Assembly (NCBI RefSeq): GCF_003284975.1
Contig: NZ_QMEU01000009.1
Location: 1 to 64,000 of the forward strand
From: Mycobacterium colombiense
GTDB taxonomy: Bacteria > Actinomycetota > Actinomycetes > Mycobacteriales > Mycobacteriaceae
DNA: 64,000 nucleotides
Reading direction: 5' to 3'
Shown one piece after another: positions 26,925 to 38,391 of this stretch (positions within the stretch are counted from its first letter, which is position 1; every line of letters begins with the position of its first letter). A program made the position numbers and the translations under genes. The notes beneath the pieces are model-generated. The model worked only from the letters and a program-made list of their open reading frames with translations, was not told the DNA's origin and did not search any database.

Positions 26925-27391
26925 CTGGACGCTCCCACTACTCTATTTGGCTCGCAGCTAGCCCGAAGAGACCAGCGCCGGCCATAGGCTCCGCGGCATG
27001 GCACGCAATTGCGCATGTCGCTGGGGGGTCTCGGTGGATGACAAACAACAGCTCGACCCCACCGTCAGCGACGTTGGTAGATCGTTCGCAAGGCACACCG
27101 AACGTTATCGAAACAAAGTCGACATCGACCGTGGCCGCTAAACCACCGGCGCGCGGCGGCACCGCCAACCCTGCCGCCGCGCGCCGGACTAAACCGCACG
27201 CGCCGCTGCGTGCACCTGGCAGCGGCGGTCTGCTGCCGGGGAACCGGTCTCAGTGTGCTGCACTGCCTACCCCGTTTTCACCGCCGACTTCTCCGAGTTC
27301 GCCTGCCCCGGAGTTGGGGCGAGCTACGGGTGTGCGACCGGAATCAGCCGGCTTCGGTCGCGTCGGCTCCCGTATCTGAAAGGGAGGGACA

Positions 27392-27562
27392 ATGCACAGA
27401 AAATCGACCCCACCTGATTTCTCAGTGTGGAAATTCGTGTCGCATGCCAGCTTGGGTGATCTTGACACCTATCTCTGGCACCGTCAGGGCAGCAACCTAT
27501 TCTGCTGGCGCCCGGTGGGAAAGTCTCGGGATGCAGCGAAAAAGAACAACGTCGCAGAATGA
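27392..27562 (+). CDS. Small 56-residue hypothetical protein
   Basis: An ATG preceded at two bases by a strong GGGAGGGA ribosome site opens a 56-codon frame. The product is rich in aromatic and charged residues (VWKFVSHASLGDLDTYLWHR, then a basic tail RDAAKKNN), has one cysteine and no signal peptide or membrane span. No family is recognised. It lies 266 bp from, and converges on, the FAAL gene at the edge of the lipopeptide island. The good ribosome site is the main support; codon use is less GC-biased than in its neighbours. Confidence 0.4.
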   Translation: MHRKSTPPDFSVWKFVSHASLGDLDTYLWHRQGSNLFCWRPVGKSRDAAKKNNVAE

Positions 27563-27828
27563 CGGGCGGAACTAGCGTCATCCGCTAAACACGAAGAAAA
27601 CAGCGCGGGTGGGACTACACCACAACTTAGCCGCCCCCACAGCTTGTCTGAGAAGCATCCATCTGCTCTACAGTGAAAATTTCGGCTTTTGCCTTGGTCA
27701 ACACGAAAAACAACACCGATTGTGACCGTCTCCACCGACATACCGAGCCGGCTGGCGGGCGGTTTACGGCGAAGCGGACCGCGCCGGGCGACGCGCAATC
27801 CCCAGCGAACCGCCGCCGCGACAACGCC

Positions 27829-29574
27829 CTACCCGTGTAAGCGGGCGAACTGACCTTGCCGGTACTGCTCGACGCACGCCGACCGCCGCACCTTGCCACT
27901 TGTCGTGATCGGTATCGACCCGGGCGCCACCACAACCAGATCCGCGACGCCGAGGCCGTGCGAGTTGGAGACTGCCGAGGTCACTTCGCGCTCGACGACG
28001 GCGAGCTTGTTCGCCCCCTCTCCGTGGGGCGTGGGCTGGTTTTTGACTTCGGCGATGACGACAAGCTTTTCCATGCCCCCATGCGGGACCGCTATCGCCG
28101 CGCACCGGCCCCGGGTGATCTCCTGGACCGTCGCTTCGATGTCGTCGGGCGAGTGGTTACGCCCGTAGACGATCAGCAGATCCTTGATGCGGCCGATGAT
28201 GAACAGCTCACCTTCAAAGATGAATCCCGAGTCGCCGGTTCGCAGCCACGGCGCTTCGGGTGTACCGTCCGACGCAGCGACCAGCCGATCGCCGAACGTG
28301 CGTTCGGTCTCCTGGGGCTTTCGCCAGTAGCCCATGGCGACGTTGCCACCGTGCATCCAGATCTCGCCCACGGTGCCCTCGGGACACTCGATCCTGGTGT
28401 CGGGGTCGACAACGCGGATCATCGGTGACCGCGGCGCCCCGTAGCTGACCAGTGGTGTACCGGTGGGACTTTCGCAGCGGTCCGCGCTACCGGCGGCCAG
28501 CTTCTCGGGATCGAAGTGCACCATTTTGGGCGGCTGCGCCGGTGTGCGAGTCAACGCGTACACCGTCGCCTCGGCGAGCCCATAGCTTGGCCGTACCGCG
28601 TTGTCGGGCAGATTGAACCGCGCGAACCGATCGGTGAAACGCCGCAGCGTCGCGGGATGCACGCGCTCACTACCGTTGAGGATGACCAGCACCTCGCCCA
28701 GATCCAGTCCCGCCAGGTCCTTATCCGATGTCTTGCGTGCCGCCAACTCGAACGCGAAGTTCGGCGCCGCCGAGAACGCGTGACTTTCCTTGGCCAGCAA
28801 CTGCATCCACCGCGCCGGTCGCTGCAGAAACGACACCGGGCTGGTCAGCACGGTGCGGATCCCGCCCAGCACCGGCGCGCACACTCCCAGTATCAAACCC
28901 ATGTCGTGGTAAAACGGCAGCCACGACACAATGGTCGTGTCCGGCGGGGCGACGCCTCCGTGCTCCGCGCAGAAGTCGGACATGATCTGCCGGAAATTGG
29001 CCAGCAAGTTGCCTTGAGAGACCATGACCCCGGCCGGTTGCCGGGTCGATCCGGACGTGTACTGCAAATACGCCAGCTCTGAATGATTGTCGCACCCGGG
29101 GCCGGATCCTGTCCGGGCGTCCAGGTCCAGCAGGTCGACCTCTACGACGGATGGAACCAATCCGCCGGATTGCGACTGGACGTACCCGGCAACGGTTTCC
29201 GCGGCCGGGGACGTTGTGAGAATGACGGTTGGCGACGCGTCGCGCAGCACCGAACTGACGCGTTCATCGCTGACGCCGCCTAACGGCACTGAAAGCGGAA
29301 CCGCGATCTGACCCGCCTGCAATGCAGCGAGAAATGCCACAATGTAATCCAGCCCCTGCGGGGCCATGATCACGGCGCGATCACCCGCCGACCCGCAATC
29401 ATGAAGCCGCCGCGCAAGGTTGCGCGTTCGCCGATGCAGCTGCGACCACGTCAGACTTTCAGCAACCCCGTTCCAGTCCTGCTCGTAATCGACGAAGGTG
29501 AATGCCGTGTCATCGGGCTGCAAGCTGGCGCGTTCACACAGCAGGTCTGACATAGGCGTCTCAACCATCATCAC
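27829..29574 (-). CDS. Fatty-acyl-AMP ligase (FadD/FAAL)
   Basis: 581 residues, ANL-superfamily adenylating enzyme of the FAAL type, which activates fatty acids as acyl-AMP and passes them to a PKS or NRPS instead of to CoA. The motif [17 protein letters not shown] (about 170-186) is the FAAL version of the A3 loop seen in FadD26/28/32, and [16 protein letters not shown] near the C-terminus carries the catalytic lysine. Start uncertain: GTG 29574 and ATGs at 29571, 29568 and 29553 are all possible, just after a GGAG within the end of the SIP-like gene, which it overlaps. Last gene of the PKS operon; probable loader of the lipopeptide's acyl chain. Confidence 0.9.
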   Translation of the reverse strand: MMMVETPMSDLLCERASLQPDDTAFTFVDYEQDWNGVAESLTWSQLHRRTRNLARRLHDCGSAGDRAVIMAPQGLDYIVAFLAALQAGQIAVPLSVPLGGVSDERVSSVLRDASPTVILTTSPAAETVAGYVQSQSGGLVPSVVEVDLLDLDARTGSGPGCDNHSELAYLQYTSGSTRQPAGVMVSQGNLLANFRQIMSDFCAEHGGVAPPDTTIVSWLPFYHDMGLILGVCAPVLGGIRTVLTSPVSFLQRPARWMQLLAKESHAFSAAPNFAFELAARKTSDKDLAGLDLGEVLVILNGSERVHPATLRRFTDRFARFNLPDNAVRPSYGLAEATVYALTRTPAQPPKMVHFDPEKLAAGSADRCESPTGTPLVSYGAPRSPMIRVVDPDTRIECPEGTVGEIWMHGGNVAMGYWRKPQETERTFGDRLVAASDGTPEAPWLRTGDSGFIFEGELFIIGRIKDLLIVYGRNHSPDDIEATVQEITRGRCAAIAVPHGGMEKLVVIAEVKNQPTPHGEGANKLAVVEREVTSAVSNSHGLGVADLVVVAPGSIPITTSGKVRRSACVEQYRQGQFARLHG

Positions 29575-30338
29575 TCCATTCCGCTACGGCCGGGGGTCCA
29601 AAAGGGCTTCGTGCGGATCTGCCTTCGATCCCAGCCACGTTCGGTGATCAATATTTTGCGCAACGTTTGTATGGTGCGGGCCTCGCCGGCGAGGTAGGCG
29701 ACGCCGGGATAGTCGGGCAGCGGGAGCCTGCGCAGGGCGTCGGCGAGCACGGCCGAGTTCGCCGCCGGTGCGCCACCGCGCTCGACCCGGGTTAGTGGGG
29801 AGGCCAGGGGCAGGTGATCGGTGTCGGTCACGGCCTCGATCACTCCGTAAACCTCGGCGGTTGGGGGCAGGGATCGAAGCATCGCGGCGAACGCGACCGA
29901 CGCGGTTTCTTCGCCGGCGAACAGGTGGTAGGGCGCGTCCCGGCGGATGACGAGCTTGCCCTGGGGCCGGGTGAAATGGACGCCGTCTCCGACCGAGGTG
30001 GACATCGCCCAGCGCTTGGCGGGTGTCGCGCCCTGCCGGCCACCGTCGTGGTCGACCATCACGATGTCGAGTGCGCCGAGGTCGGGATCGGCGTCGTAGA
30101 TCGAATACGTGCGCAGCACGGGGTATGGGTGCAGCCGCAGCACGGCATCACGCAGACTCTCGACCTGCAGCCGGACATGCTGACCTGGCGTCCAGGTCAG
30201 GCCCCGCAGGCGCGGGCCGCTGAACCGGATGCGGCGCATTCTCGGTGTCAGCCTTTCGATCTCGCTGACCGTCGCCGAAAGAAACACTGCGTCGCGCAGG
30301 GTGCTGATGACGGGAAAGTTTTCGACGAGGGTAGCCAC
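29571..30338 (-). CDS. SIP-type FAD-binding reductase
   Basis: 255 residues, siderophore-interacting-protein (ViuB/SIP) fold. The FAD-binding half shows [18 protein letters not shown] and the phosphate-contact region [14 protein letters not shown]; the NAD(P)H half ends with the family's [16 protein letters not shown] and a shortened aromatic motif ([10 protein letters not shown]). Such proteins reduce ferric siderophores. Here it could do that, or pass electrons to the adjacent P450. GTG start at 30338, with GGAG seven bases upstream. It lies between the hemophore-like gene (17-bp gap) and the FAAL gene (4-bp overlap). Confidence 0.83.
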   Translation of the reverse strand: MATLVENFPVISTLRDAVFLSATVSEIERLTPRMRRIRFSGPRLRGLTWTPGQHVRLQVESLRDAVLRLHPYPVLRTYSIYDADPDLGALDIVMVDHDGGRQGATPAKRWAMSTSVGDGVHFTRPQGKLVIRRDAPYHLFAGEETASVAFAAMLRSLPPTAEVYGVIEAVTDTDHLPLASPLTRVERGGAPAANSAVLADALRRLPLPDYPGVAYLAGEARTIQTLRKILITERGWDRRQIRTKPFWTPGRSGME

Positions 30339-30355
30339 GAAAAAACTCCAACTGC

Positions 30356-30694
30356 TCAGTAGTTGTTGCAGGTGGCGAAGACCCGCTGGACAAGTCCGAA
30401 CTGCTCGTCAGCCCCCGGCTGGCTCGCCAGCATCTGGGCCATCTGCTGGCGCTGACTCGGCGGCGCGGCCAGGAACTGCCGCAAAAACGAGCCGCTCTCC
30501 GGCGAAGCGTTGAATTGTTCGGCCGCTTGGGGATCCGCCGCCTGCAGCGCCGACATCACCTGACCGTAATTGCAGGTGGTGTTGACGAACGGGCTGAGAT
30601 CCCGATCGGCCGACGCGAGCCCGGCTCCAGCGGTCAATGACAGTGCCAGGCCACAGACCCCGACAGCGAACCTGGTCAACGATACGATCCTCAT
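30356..30694 (-). CDS. Hemophore-like secreted protein (Rv0203-type)
   Basis: 112 residues from the ATG at 30694, chosen because GGAGG lies eight to nine bases upstream. A signal peptide runs to about residue 29 (GLASA). The small helical mature domain has the mycobacterial hemophore-family pattern: TCNYGQVMSAL early, PPSQRQQMAQML in the middle and a terminal CNNY, with the two cysteines positioned for a disulfide. Family members related to Rv0203 bind heme outside the membrane; heme binding by this one is inferred. Its place inside a lipid-biosynthesis operon, next to a SIP reductase, is unusual. Confidence 0.75.
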   Translation of the reverse strand: MRIVSLTRFAVGVCGLALSLTAGAGLASADRDLSPFVNTTCNYGQVMSALQAADPQAAEQFNASPESGSFLRQFLAAPPSQRQQMAQMLASQPGADEQFGLVQRVFATCNNY

Positions 30695-30732
30695 TTTTTG
30701 ACACCTCCAACTAATCGTCGCAATGGACCGGC

Positions 30733-32010
30733 TCACCGAACCGGCGTGAACTCGAGGTGTAATTCCTTGAGGCGCCTGAACAATGGGGTGCGGTCCCATT
30801 TCAGCCGACGAGCGCCCGCCGGGCCGTGTTCGGCCTCTGAAAGCCGGATGTCGGCCATTCGGTTAAGGATGCGTTCCAAGCTCACCCGCACTTCGGCGCG
30901 AGCAATCGGGGCGCCCGGACACGTGTGGATACCACGGCCGAATGCCATGTGGTGCAATATGTTTGGGCGGCCAAGGCGAAACTCGTCGGGGTCGTCGAAC
31001 CGCCGTGGATCGCGGTTTGCCGCACCGTTCATCACCAGCACGCTGGTGCCGGCTTGCACATCGATGTCGCCGATCCTGGTGGTGCGACGCGCCAGGCGAA
31101 AATTCGTTTTGATCGGGCTTTCGATGCGCAGCATCTCCTCGATGAAGGCGCTGATCTTTGAGTTGTCCTCGCGCAGCTGCTCTTGCAAGTCCGGTCGCTC
31201 CGCCAGCGTCAGCATCGACAGACTCAGCAGATCGATCGTCGTGCCGTGGCCGGCGGCGAACATGAAGGTGGCCACGCGGGCAACATCAAGCGCGTCGGGT
31301 GTCGTGCCATCGGGAAACTTCGCCAGCGCAAGCTCGGTCAGCACATCGTCACGCGGCTCGCGCCGCCGCTCCTCGATGTACTCGACGAACCACTCCTCTT
31401 TCACGCCGACGAAACCACTGCGGTCACCCTCGAGCCGGCTGGCATACGCAGCGCGGCGGAATCGCTCACGGTCGGCCTCGGGCACGTCGAGCAGGTCGGT
31501 AATCGCGTCAAGCGTGAATGGAAAATTGTAGTCAATGACCATCTCGCACTTGCCCTTGGCGAGGAACCGGTTGAGTTGCTCGTCGGCAAGACGCCACAGG
31601 AAGTCCTCGTTGTTCTTGAGCTGCTTCGGCGTAAACAACCGGCTCAACAGCGAGCGGTGGGCCGTGTGCTTCGGAGGATCAAACGTCAGGAAGTAGTCGC
31701 CGAACGTCACCCCCTGGCGGTGCCGCTCAATCAGATCCGAAATGTCGTCGCTGTCGGTTTTGGTCGGAATCCCCGACCATGGGCCGCTGACGATATTGCA
31801 GACCGAGAAGGCCTGTTCGGGGTCGCGTTGAACCGCGAGGGCCTCGTCATACCCCGACACCATCACCACACCGTGCGCAGGCTCACGCCATACCGGGCAC
31901 CGCCGGATCGCGTCGTAGTAGTCGTATGGGTCATCGACGAGCGACTTCTCGGTAAAAAAGTCGAGGTTTTCGGGAGTGGACTTTCGAGTGACCATGTAGT
32001 CAGATGTCAT
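30733..32010 (-). CDS. Cytochrome P450
   Basis: 425 residues, soluble bacterial CYP. The I-helix has AAGHGTT (oxygen-activation motif), the K-helix EMLR (ExxR), and the heme loop FGRGIHTCPGAP places the axial cysteine at about residue 364. GAGAGGG lies seven bases before the ATG at 32010, and the gene follows the PKS by 12 bp. It probably hydroxylates the acyl chain or a residue of the lipopeptide; the target cannot be read from sequence. The SIP-type flavoprotein two genes on is a possible electron donor. Confidence 0.93.
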   Translation of the reverse strand: MTSDYMVTRKSTPENLDFFTEKSLVDDPYDYYDAIRRCPVWREPAHGVVMVSGYDEALAVQRDPEQAFSVCNIVSGPWSGIPTKTDSDDISDLIERHRQGVTFGDYFLTFDPPKHTAHRSLLSRLFTPKQLKNNEDFLWRLADEQLNRFLAKGKCEMVIDYNFPFTLDAITDLLDVPEADRERFRRAAYASRLEGDRSGFVGVKEEWFVEYIEERRREPRDDVLTELALAKFPDGTTPDALDVARVATFMFAAGHGTTIDLLSLSMLTLAERPDLQEQLREDNSKISAFIEEMLRIESPIKTNFRLARRTTRIGDIDVQAGTSVLVMNGAANRDPRRFDDPDEFRLGRPNILHHMAFGRGIHTCPGAPIARAEVRVSLERILNRMADIRLSEAEHGPAGARRLKWDRTPLFRRLKELHLEFTPVR

Positions 32011-32022
32011 TTTTCAACCCTC

Positions 32023-35000
32023 TCAGCTTGAGGCGGCGTCCGCGGGAACCAGCTTGTCGCGCAGCAATTCGGCTAAGCCGCGGATCGTGCCAATCTTTGC
32101 GATGTCGGCGGGCGTCACCCGTACGCCCGTTTCGGTCTGGATGCGGGTAAGCAGTTCGAGGCCACCCAGCGAGTCGAGCCCGTACTCGGAAAGCGGACGG
32201 TCGGGATCGACGTTGCGACGCAGGATCAGGCTGACCTGGTCAGAGATCAGGCGCCGCAGCCGGATAGGCCATTCGTCCGGGGCCAGCTCATTGAGCTCGG
32301 CACGCAGTTTGCTTGTGCCCGTTGAACTTTGTCCCTCGGAGCGGAACGCTTCGGCGAACGGACTGCGCTCGGCGAACGCGGCCAACCACGGTGTGTTCGT
32401 CAACGGGGCATAGCCGGTGCAGGCACGGTCGTGGCGCAGCAGCGCATCGAACGCATAAGCGCCTTCGTCGGGAGCGATCGCGGCGTCGGCGCCTTCGGCC
32501 AAGGCGGTGCCACGTCCAATTTGCCCCCACGCGCCCCAGGCGATCGCGGTGGCAGGCAGACCGCGAGCCCGCCGCCAGCGGGTGAAGGCGTCCAGCCAGC
32601 TGTTTGCCGCGGCGTAGGCACCTTGCCCGGGTGACCCCACCAGCGCGGCGGCCGAGGAGAACGAGCAGAACCAGTCCAACGGCTGCGAAGCGGTGGCGGT
32701 GTGCAGATTCCATGCACCATAAACCTTTGGGGCCCAGTCATGTTCGATGAGATCATCCGTAATGTTGGTCAGCGTGGCATCCTCGATCACCGCCGCCAGA
32801 TGCAGCACACCGCGCACCGGAAGCCCGGTGGCGGTTGCCGCGGCCACCAACCGCTGAGCCGTGCCGGCCTCGGCTATGTCGCCGCACTCGACGACGACAT
32901 CGGCACCCGCCCCGCGGATGCGCTCGATCATCGCCCACGCCTCGGGAGTTGGCTGGGAGCGCGAGGACAGCACGATACGCCCGCAGCCGGCCTCCGAACC
33001 AGGCGAAGCCATCTTGTCGGCCAGAAACAGCCCCAGGCCACCTAGTCCACCGGTGACAATGTAGGCGCCGTCGCTGCGGAAGACCCCGACCTGCGCCGGC
33101 GGCACCATCACGCGGCTGCGGCCGCTGTGCGGGATATCGAGCACGAGTTTGCCGGTGTGTTGCGCGCCGCTCATCACCCGAATCGCCGTGGCGGCATCGG
33201 CAAGCGCGTAGTGCCTGGTTTCAGGCATCGGCAACGTACCGTCCGCGGTGAGCCGGTACACGGTGCTCAGCAAGTCACGCAGCCGGTCCGGATGACTGAA
33301 CGACATCAACGCCAGGTCGAGGGCGTAGAACGTCAGGTTGCGCCGGAACGGGAAGAGCCCCAATCGGGTATCGCCGTAGATGTCGCGTTTGCCGATCTCG
33401 ACGAATCGCCCACCGAACGCGAGCAATTCGACGCCCGCGCGCTGGGCGGCCCCGATGACCGAGTTGAGCACGATGTCCACGCCATAACCGTCGGTGTCCC
33501 GGCGTATCAGGTCGGCGAACTCTACGCTTCGCGAATCGTAGACATGCTCGATTCCCATGTCGCGCAATAATTGTCGACGTTGCTCGCTACCGGCTGTGGC
33601 GAAGATCTCGGCGTTCGCAGCCCGCGCGATGGCGATCGCCGCCTGTCCTACCCCACCGGTCGCGGAGTGGATCAGCACCCGATCACCGGCACTGATGCGG
33701 GCCAGGTCGTGCAGGCCGTAATAGGCGGTGGCGTGCGCGGTGGTCACCGCCGCGGCCTGGTGATCGGTCAGGCCGACCGGCAGCGTGACAGCCAGGCGCG
33801 CTTCGCAGGTGAGGAAGTTACCCCAACAACCATTGGCGCTCAGTCCCCCAACATGATCGCCCACCTTGTGGTCGGTCACGTCCGGCCCGACGGCGGTCAC
33901 CACGCCGGCGAAGTCGGTGCCCAGCTGCGGCAGCCGCCCCTCGAAGGCGGGGTAACGGCCGAACGCAACGAGCACGTCGGCAAAGTTGATGCTGGACGCG
34001 CTGACCGCCACCTCGATCTGTCCTGGCCCGGGTGGAATGCGGTCGCTGGCAACGAGTTCGAGTGACTCCAGATCACCCGGCGTACGGATCTGCAGGCGTA
34101 TCCCGTCCCGCTCGCGGTCTGCGACGACGGTTTGCCGCTCCTCGGGGAGCAGTGGGGCGGGGCACAACCGCGCGGTGTACCACGCGCCATTCCGCCAGGC
34201 GGTCTCGTCCTCCTCCAACCCGCCGAGAAGTTGGCGTGCCAGCTGGTCGGCGTCGGTGGCCTCGTCGACGTCGATCTGGCTGGCGCCCAGGTGTGGGTGC
34301 TCCATGCCGATCACCCGGACCAGGCCCCGCAGCCCGGCCTGCTCGAGGTTGGGCACGTCGTTGGACACCACGGTTTGGGCGTTGCGGGTCACGACATATA
34401 AGCGCGGCGGTTCGCCCGGAAGATCCGCCAATTCACGGGCAATGCGCACCAGATGTTGCACATAGTCCCGGCCCAGCTGCGCACTCCGCTCGTCAGGGTT
34501 ACCGTTTTTCGGTCCGGTGAGGATCGCCACGCCGGTGAATTCACCGGCACGCAAACGGTTTCCAAGTTGCTCGGAGTTGGAGGTGTGGTCGGCCTGCTGC
34601 GGCCAGGACATGGTGGTGCACTGCACCCCATGGTTCTTCAGGGCGTCGGCCAATGTGCTGGCCACCACGTCGGCGGTGGCGCTGGTGCCGATCAGTAGCC
34701 AGCTTCCGGCGTCGGTGTGGTCCAGCTCGGGCAATTCTCGTTGCCGCCATTCGATGGTCATCAGCCGCTCGGCCAGCAGTCGATCGTCATTGCCGCTGCC
34801 CGATGCGCTGGTGCCCACACGCAGCCCCTGCACGGTGACCAGGACCGCCCCGTGTTCGTCGAGCAGGTCGATGTCCGCCTCGACCCCGGAGGTATCGGCT
34901 TTCGTCACCCGTGTGTAGCAGTAATGGACGTTGCGGGCGGCGCCGTAGGCGCGCAGTAGGCGAATACTCAATACCAATCCGAGCGCGCCTTCGCCCAGGG

Positions 35001-38000
35001 CCTGAACGTCCGGATGAGCCTCCACGGACTGAAAACACGCGTCCAGCAGTGCGGGGTGCACGCCGTAAGCCGCTTGCTGCGAGCGGATTTGGCGGGGTAG
35101 CGCCACCTCGGCCAGCACGGTGCCCGTCGCCCCGTCGCCGGTGTGTACCGCGCCGAGACCGGCGAACGCGGGACCGTAGTGGACGCCCCTCTCGTCCATG
35201 CGCTTGCGCACTTCTGCGCCGTCATCACAACCCGGATGCGCCGCGAGTAGTGCGGACATGTCGTGCGCACGTGGCTGCTCGTCCTCCGCGACGTGGAGGA
35301 CGGCGGAAGCATGTCGCGCCTTTTCGGCGCCCTGATGTGACTCCACGGTGAAGTCGACAACGCCCGGCGAGGACAACGACCCCGAGGCGCCGATCGTGGT
35401 CAGCTCGTCCAGCAGGAGCGCCTGCTCGAAGCGGATGTCACGAACCTCGGCTGCCTCGCCCAGCACGGTACGCGCCGCCGCCAGCGCCATCTCGCAGTAA
35501 GCGGCTCCCGGCAGCATGGGCACGTCTCGAAGCCGGTGGTCCGCGAGCCAGGGTTGGGCGGCGGTGCCGACCTCGGCCTGCCAGACGTGACGTTCCGGTT
35601 CCTCGTCCAAGCGCACATGCGGCCCCAGCAGCGGGTGCACTGCAACGGAGCAACCACCGTGTGTCGGGGATTCCTGGCCCCCGCCGCTCAACCACAGCCG
35701 CCGGTGCGTCCACGTCGGCAGCGGCGCGTCGACCAGCCGCCCGCTCGGGTAGAGCACCGAGAAATCGACCGCCGCGCCCGCGGTGTGCAGGTCCGCCACA
35801 AACCCACGCAGGCCGTGCGGAAGCTTCTGTTCGCGGCGCATACCGGCCAGAGCGGCCATGGGCATCTCGCGATTGCGGGCGGTCTGCTCGAGGGCGCGGA
35901 CCAGTAGCGGGTGCGGCGACAGCTCGGCAAAGACCCGGTAGCCGTCCTCGAGAGCTGCCTGCACAGCCGTGGCGAATCGCACCATACGGCGCATGTTGTT
36001 CGCCCAATAGCGGGCATCGCACACCGGCTGCTCCCGCGGATCGAACAGGGTCGCCGAGTAGAAGGGCACTTGCGGCGTCATCGGGCTGATGTCGGCGAGC
36101 ACGTCGATCAACTCGTCCATGATCGGATCGACCTGAGGCGAATGGAAGGCGACATCGGTGGGAACCTCGCGCGCCATCACGTCGCGCTGCTCCCAGGCCG
36201 CGACCAGGTCGTGAACCGTTTGCGCGGCGCCGGCGATCACCGTGGACTGCGGCGAGGCCACGACCGCCACCACCACATCGTTGATACCGCGTGCCGTCAG
36301 TTCCGAAAGCACCTGCTGCGCAGGCAATTCCACCGAAGCCGTGGCACCGGCACCGGCGACGCGGGACATCAGCCGCGAGCGCCGGCAGATCACGCGCACC
36401 CCGTCTTCCAGCGATAACGCGCCCGCGGCGACAGCCGCCGCGGCCTCACCGAGGGAGTGCCCGATGACCGCCCCCGGGCGCACCCCGTAGGCCTTCATCG
36501 TGGCGGCCAGGGCGACCTGCATGGTGAACAGCGTCGGTTGGACCCGGTCTTGACCGGTCACGGTCTGCGGCGCCGAGATCGCGTTGGTCACCGAGAATCC
36601 GGACTCCCGGGCGATCAGCGGCTCGGCTTGCGCGACGGTGGCGGCGAACACCGGTTCGTTCGCCAACAGGTCGGCGCCCATCGCCGCCCACTGCGAACCC
36701 TGCCCGGAGAACACCCATACCGGTCCGCGGTCGTCCTGTCCGACCGCGGCCGGATACGGAGTGTCGCCGTCGGCAATTTCGCGCAGGGCCTCTGCGAGCT
36801 CGAGCCGGTTGCCGGCTATGGCGGCGGTGCGTACCGGGCGGTGCGCGCGCCGGCGCGCCAGGGTATAGGCAAGGTCGGGCAACGCTAGGTCGTCATGTGC
36901 TCGCACCCAATCGGCCAGCCGGCCGGCGGTGCGGCGCAGTTCATCGGCCGAGGTGGACGACAGTGGAAACAGCAGAGACGCCGTCGCCGAAGCTTCGGGC
37001 GAGACACCCTCCGGCACAGCGGCTTCGAGAACCTGTTCAGCTGCTTGTTCCACGATGGCGTGCACGTTGGTTCCCGACAGCCCGTACGACGAGACCGCCG
37101 CCCGCCGCGGGTGATGGCCGTTCGTGACCCACGGTGTATTCTCTTGCGGCACAAACAGCTTCGTATCTATCCGGGCAAGGTCATCGGGCAGCCGGGTGAA
37201 GTGCAGATTCCGGGGAACCACACCGTGTTGCAGGGCGAGGATGGCCTTTAGCAGCCCGAGTGCTCCGGAGGCCGCTTGGGTATGCCCGAAATTGGTCTTC
37301 ACCGACGCCAGCGCGCAGGGGCCGTCGACGCCATAGACGTTGGCCAAACTGGCGTATTCGATCGGGTCACCCACCGGGGTGCCGGGGCCGTGGGCCTCGA
37401 CCATGCCGACCGTGTCGGCGTCCACGCCCGCGGCGGCTAACGCCGCCTGATACACCGCCGTCTGGGCGGTCTCCGATGGTGTCGCGATGTTCACGGTGTG
37501 CCCGTCCTGGTTAGCAGCGGTCCCACGCAGCACCGCCAGGACTCGGTCCCCGTCGCGTTGCGCGTCCGCCAACCGCTTGAGCAGCAGCATGACGCTGCCC
37601 TCCCCGCCCACGAACCCGTCCGCCGCGACGTCGAAGGCGTGGCAGCATCCGGTCGGTGACAGCATGCCCTCGGCCGACCCGGCCGAGAATTTCCGCGGAT
37701 CCAACGCCAACGTGGCCCCGCCGGCCAGGGCGAGGTCGCTTTCACGCTCGTGCAGGCTGCGGCACGCCAGGTGTATCGCCGTCAGGCCGGAAGAACACGC
37801 CGTGTCCACCGTCAATGCGGGACCATGGACTCCCAAGGCATAGGCGATGCGCCCGGAAGCCAGGCTGAAGCTGTTGCCGGAGAAGCCATATGCCCCCTCC
37901 ACGGAGTTCGCGTCGGCGGCCAGCAATTGGTAGTCGCCATGCGTCAGCCCCAGGAACACACCGGTCAGTGAGTCAGCGATGCGCTCCCGCGTGAGACCGG

Positions 38001-38391
38001 CGTGTTCCATGGCCTCCCAAGAGGTCTCCAGCAGCAACCGGTGCTGCGGATCCATCGCCGTCGCTTCCCGCTCGTTGATCCCGAAGAACTCGGGATCGAA
38101 ACCGGCGACGTCGTCGATGAAGGCGCCCCACCGCGATACCGACCGGCCCGGCACACCGGGTTCCGGGTCGTAGTACTCGTCGGCATCCCAGCGATCGGGC
38201 GGGATTTCGGTGACCAGGTCATCGCCGCGTAACAACGCTTCCCACAACTGATCCGGCGAGTCGATGCCGCCGGGAAGCCGACACGCCATTCCGATCACCG
38301 CAACAGGAGTGACAGTCGTGGTGGCCGTCGGGGGTGACGAGACGGTCGAAGGCGAGCGCTGCATGGCGTCGTCGATCAGGTGGGCAGTCAT
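32023..38391 (-). CDS. Mas-type reducing polyketide synthase
   Basis: 2122 residues from the ATG at 38391, with AAGGAGG four bases upstream (a further in-frame start at 38409 lacks one). Domains: KS about 30-455 (TACSS cysteine, EAHGPGT and KTNFGH histidines), AT 555-870 (GHSLGE serine), DH 925-1210 ([12 protein letters not shown], then LLDACFQS), ER 1430-1740 (GGVGQAA), KR 1755-1945 ([26 protein letters not shown]) and ACP 2035-2110 (GLDSL serine). All active-site residues are present, so it should make a saturated chain, iteratively as Mas/Pks5 do. The AT motif near its end reads VAFHS, closer to the malonyl HAFH type than to methylmalonyl YASH. There is no thioesterase; the product probably goes to the NRPS starter domain. 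First gene of its operon. Confidence 0.92.
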   Translation of the reverse strand: MTAHLIDDAMQRSPSTVSSPPTATTTVTPVAVIGMACRLPGGIDSPDQLWEALLRGDDLVTEIPPDRWDADEYYDPEPGVPGRSVSRWGAFIDDVAGFDPEFFGINEREATAMDPQHRLLLETSWEAMEHAGLTRERIADSLTGVFLGLTHGDYQLLAADANSVEGAYGFSGNSFSLASGRIAYALGVHGPALTVDTACSSGLTAIHLACRSLHERESDLALAGGATLALDPRKFSAGSAEGMLSPTGCCHAFDVAADGFVGGEGSVMLLLKRLADAQRDGDRVLAVLRGTAANQDGHTVNIATPSETAQTAVYQAALAAAGVDADTVGMVEAHGPGTPVGDPIEYASLANVYGVDGPCALASVKTNFGHTQAASGALGLLKAILALQHGVVPRNLHFTRLPDDLARIDTKLFVPQENTPWVTNGHHPRRAAVSSYGLSGTNVHAIVEQAAEQVLEAAVPEGVSPEASATASLLFPLSSTSADELRRTAGRLADWVRAHDDLALPDLAYTLARRRAHRPVRTAAIAGNRLELAEALREIADGDTPYPAAVGQDDRGPVWVFSGQGSQWAAMGADLLANEPVFAATVAQAEPLIARESGFSVTNAISAPQTVTGQDRVQPTLFTMQVALAATMKAYGVRPGAVIGHSLGEAAAAVAAGALSLEDGVRVICRRSRLMSRVAGAGATASVELPAQQVLSELTARGINDVVVAVVASPQSTVIAGAAQTVHDLVAAWEQRDVMAREVPTDVAFHSPQVDPIMDELIDVLADISPMTPQVPFYSATLFDPREQPVCDARYWANNMRRMVRFATAVQAALEDGYRVFAELSPHPLLVRALEQTARNREMPMAALAGMRREQKLPHGLRGFVADLHTAGAAVDFSVLYPSGRLVDAPLPTWTHRRLWLSGGGQESPTHGGCSVAVHPLLGPHVRLDEEPERHVWQAEVGTAAQPWLADHRLRDVPMLPGAAYCEMALAAARTVLGEAAEVRDIRFEQALLLDELTTIGASGSLSSPGVVDFTVESHQGAEKARHASAVLHVAEDEQPRAHDMSALLAAHPGCDDGAEVRKRMDERGVHYGPAFAGLGAVHTGDGATGTVLAEVALPRQIRSQQAAYGVHPALLDACFQSVEAHPDVQALGEGALGLVLSIRLLRAYGAARNVHYCYTRVTKADTSGVEADIDLLDEHGAVLVTVQGLRVGTSASGSGNDDRLLAERLMTIEWRQRELPELDHTDAGSWLLIGTSATADVVASTLADALKNHGVQCTTMSWPQQADHTSNSEQLGNRLRAGEFTGVAILTGPKNGNPDERSAQLGRDYVQHLVRIARELADLPGEPPRLYVVTRNAQTVVSNDVPNLEQAGLRGLVRVIGMEHPHLGASQIDVDEATDADQLARQLLGGLEEDETAWRNGAWYTARLCPAPLLPEERQTVVADRERDGIRLQIRTPGDLESLELVASDRIPPGPGQIEVAVSASSINFADVLVAFGRYPAFEGRLPQLGTDFAGVVTAVGPDVTDHKVGDHVGGLSANGCWGNFLTCEARLAVTLPVGLTDHQAAAVTTAHATAYYGLHDLARISAGDRVLIHSATGGVGQAAIAIARAANAEIFATAGSEQRRQLLRDMGIEHVYDSRSVEFADLIRRDTDGYGVDIVLNSVIGAAQRAGVELLAFGGRFVEIGKRDIYGDTRLGLFPFRRNLTFYALDLALMSFSHPDRLRDLLSTVYRLTADGTLPMPETRHYALADAATAIRVMSGAQHTGKLVLDIPHSGRSRVMVPPAQVGVFRSDGAYIVTGGLGGLGLFLADKMASPGSEAGCGRIVLSSRSQPTPEAWAMIERIRGAGADVVVECGDIAEAGTAQRLVAAATATGLPVRGVLHLAAVIEDATLTNITDDLIEHDWAPKVYGAWNLHTATASQPLDWFCSFSSAAALVGSPGQGAYAAANSWLDAFTRWRRARGLPATAIAWGAWGQIGRGTALAEGADAAIAPDEGAYAFDALLRHDRACTGYAPLTNTPWLAAFAERSPFAEAFRSEGQSSTGTSKLRAELNELAPDEWPIRLRRLISDQVSLILRRNVDPDRPLSEYGLDSLGGLELLTRIQTETGVRVTPADIAKIGTIRGLAELLRDKLVPADAASS

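Larger units (their letters stand above)
26631..27828. other. Gene-poor junction between core genes and the biosynthetic island
   Basis: About 1.2 kb with no recognisable conserved gene and lower, uneven GC. It holds two short open frames (26826-26924 and 27392-27562), reported separately. Longer frames here have no start signals, unnatural composition and overlap one another. No tRNA, insertion-sequence end or integrase remnant was found. It marks where the gene order departs from M. tuberculosis after the Rv2129c homologue. Confidence 0.6.

Noticed and set aside
27038-27379. A 113-codon frame in the junction region
   Set aside because: Low-complexity Pro/Ala/Arg composition, poorly placed ribosome site and overlap with other frames; not supportable as a gene.
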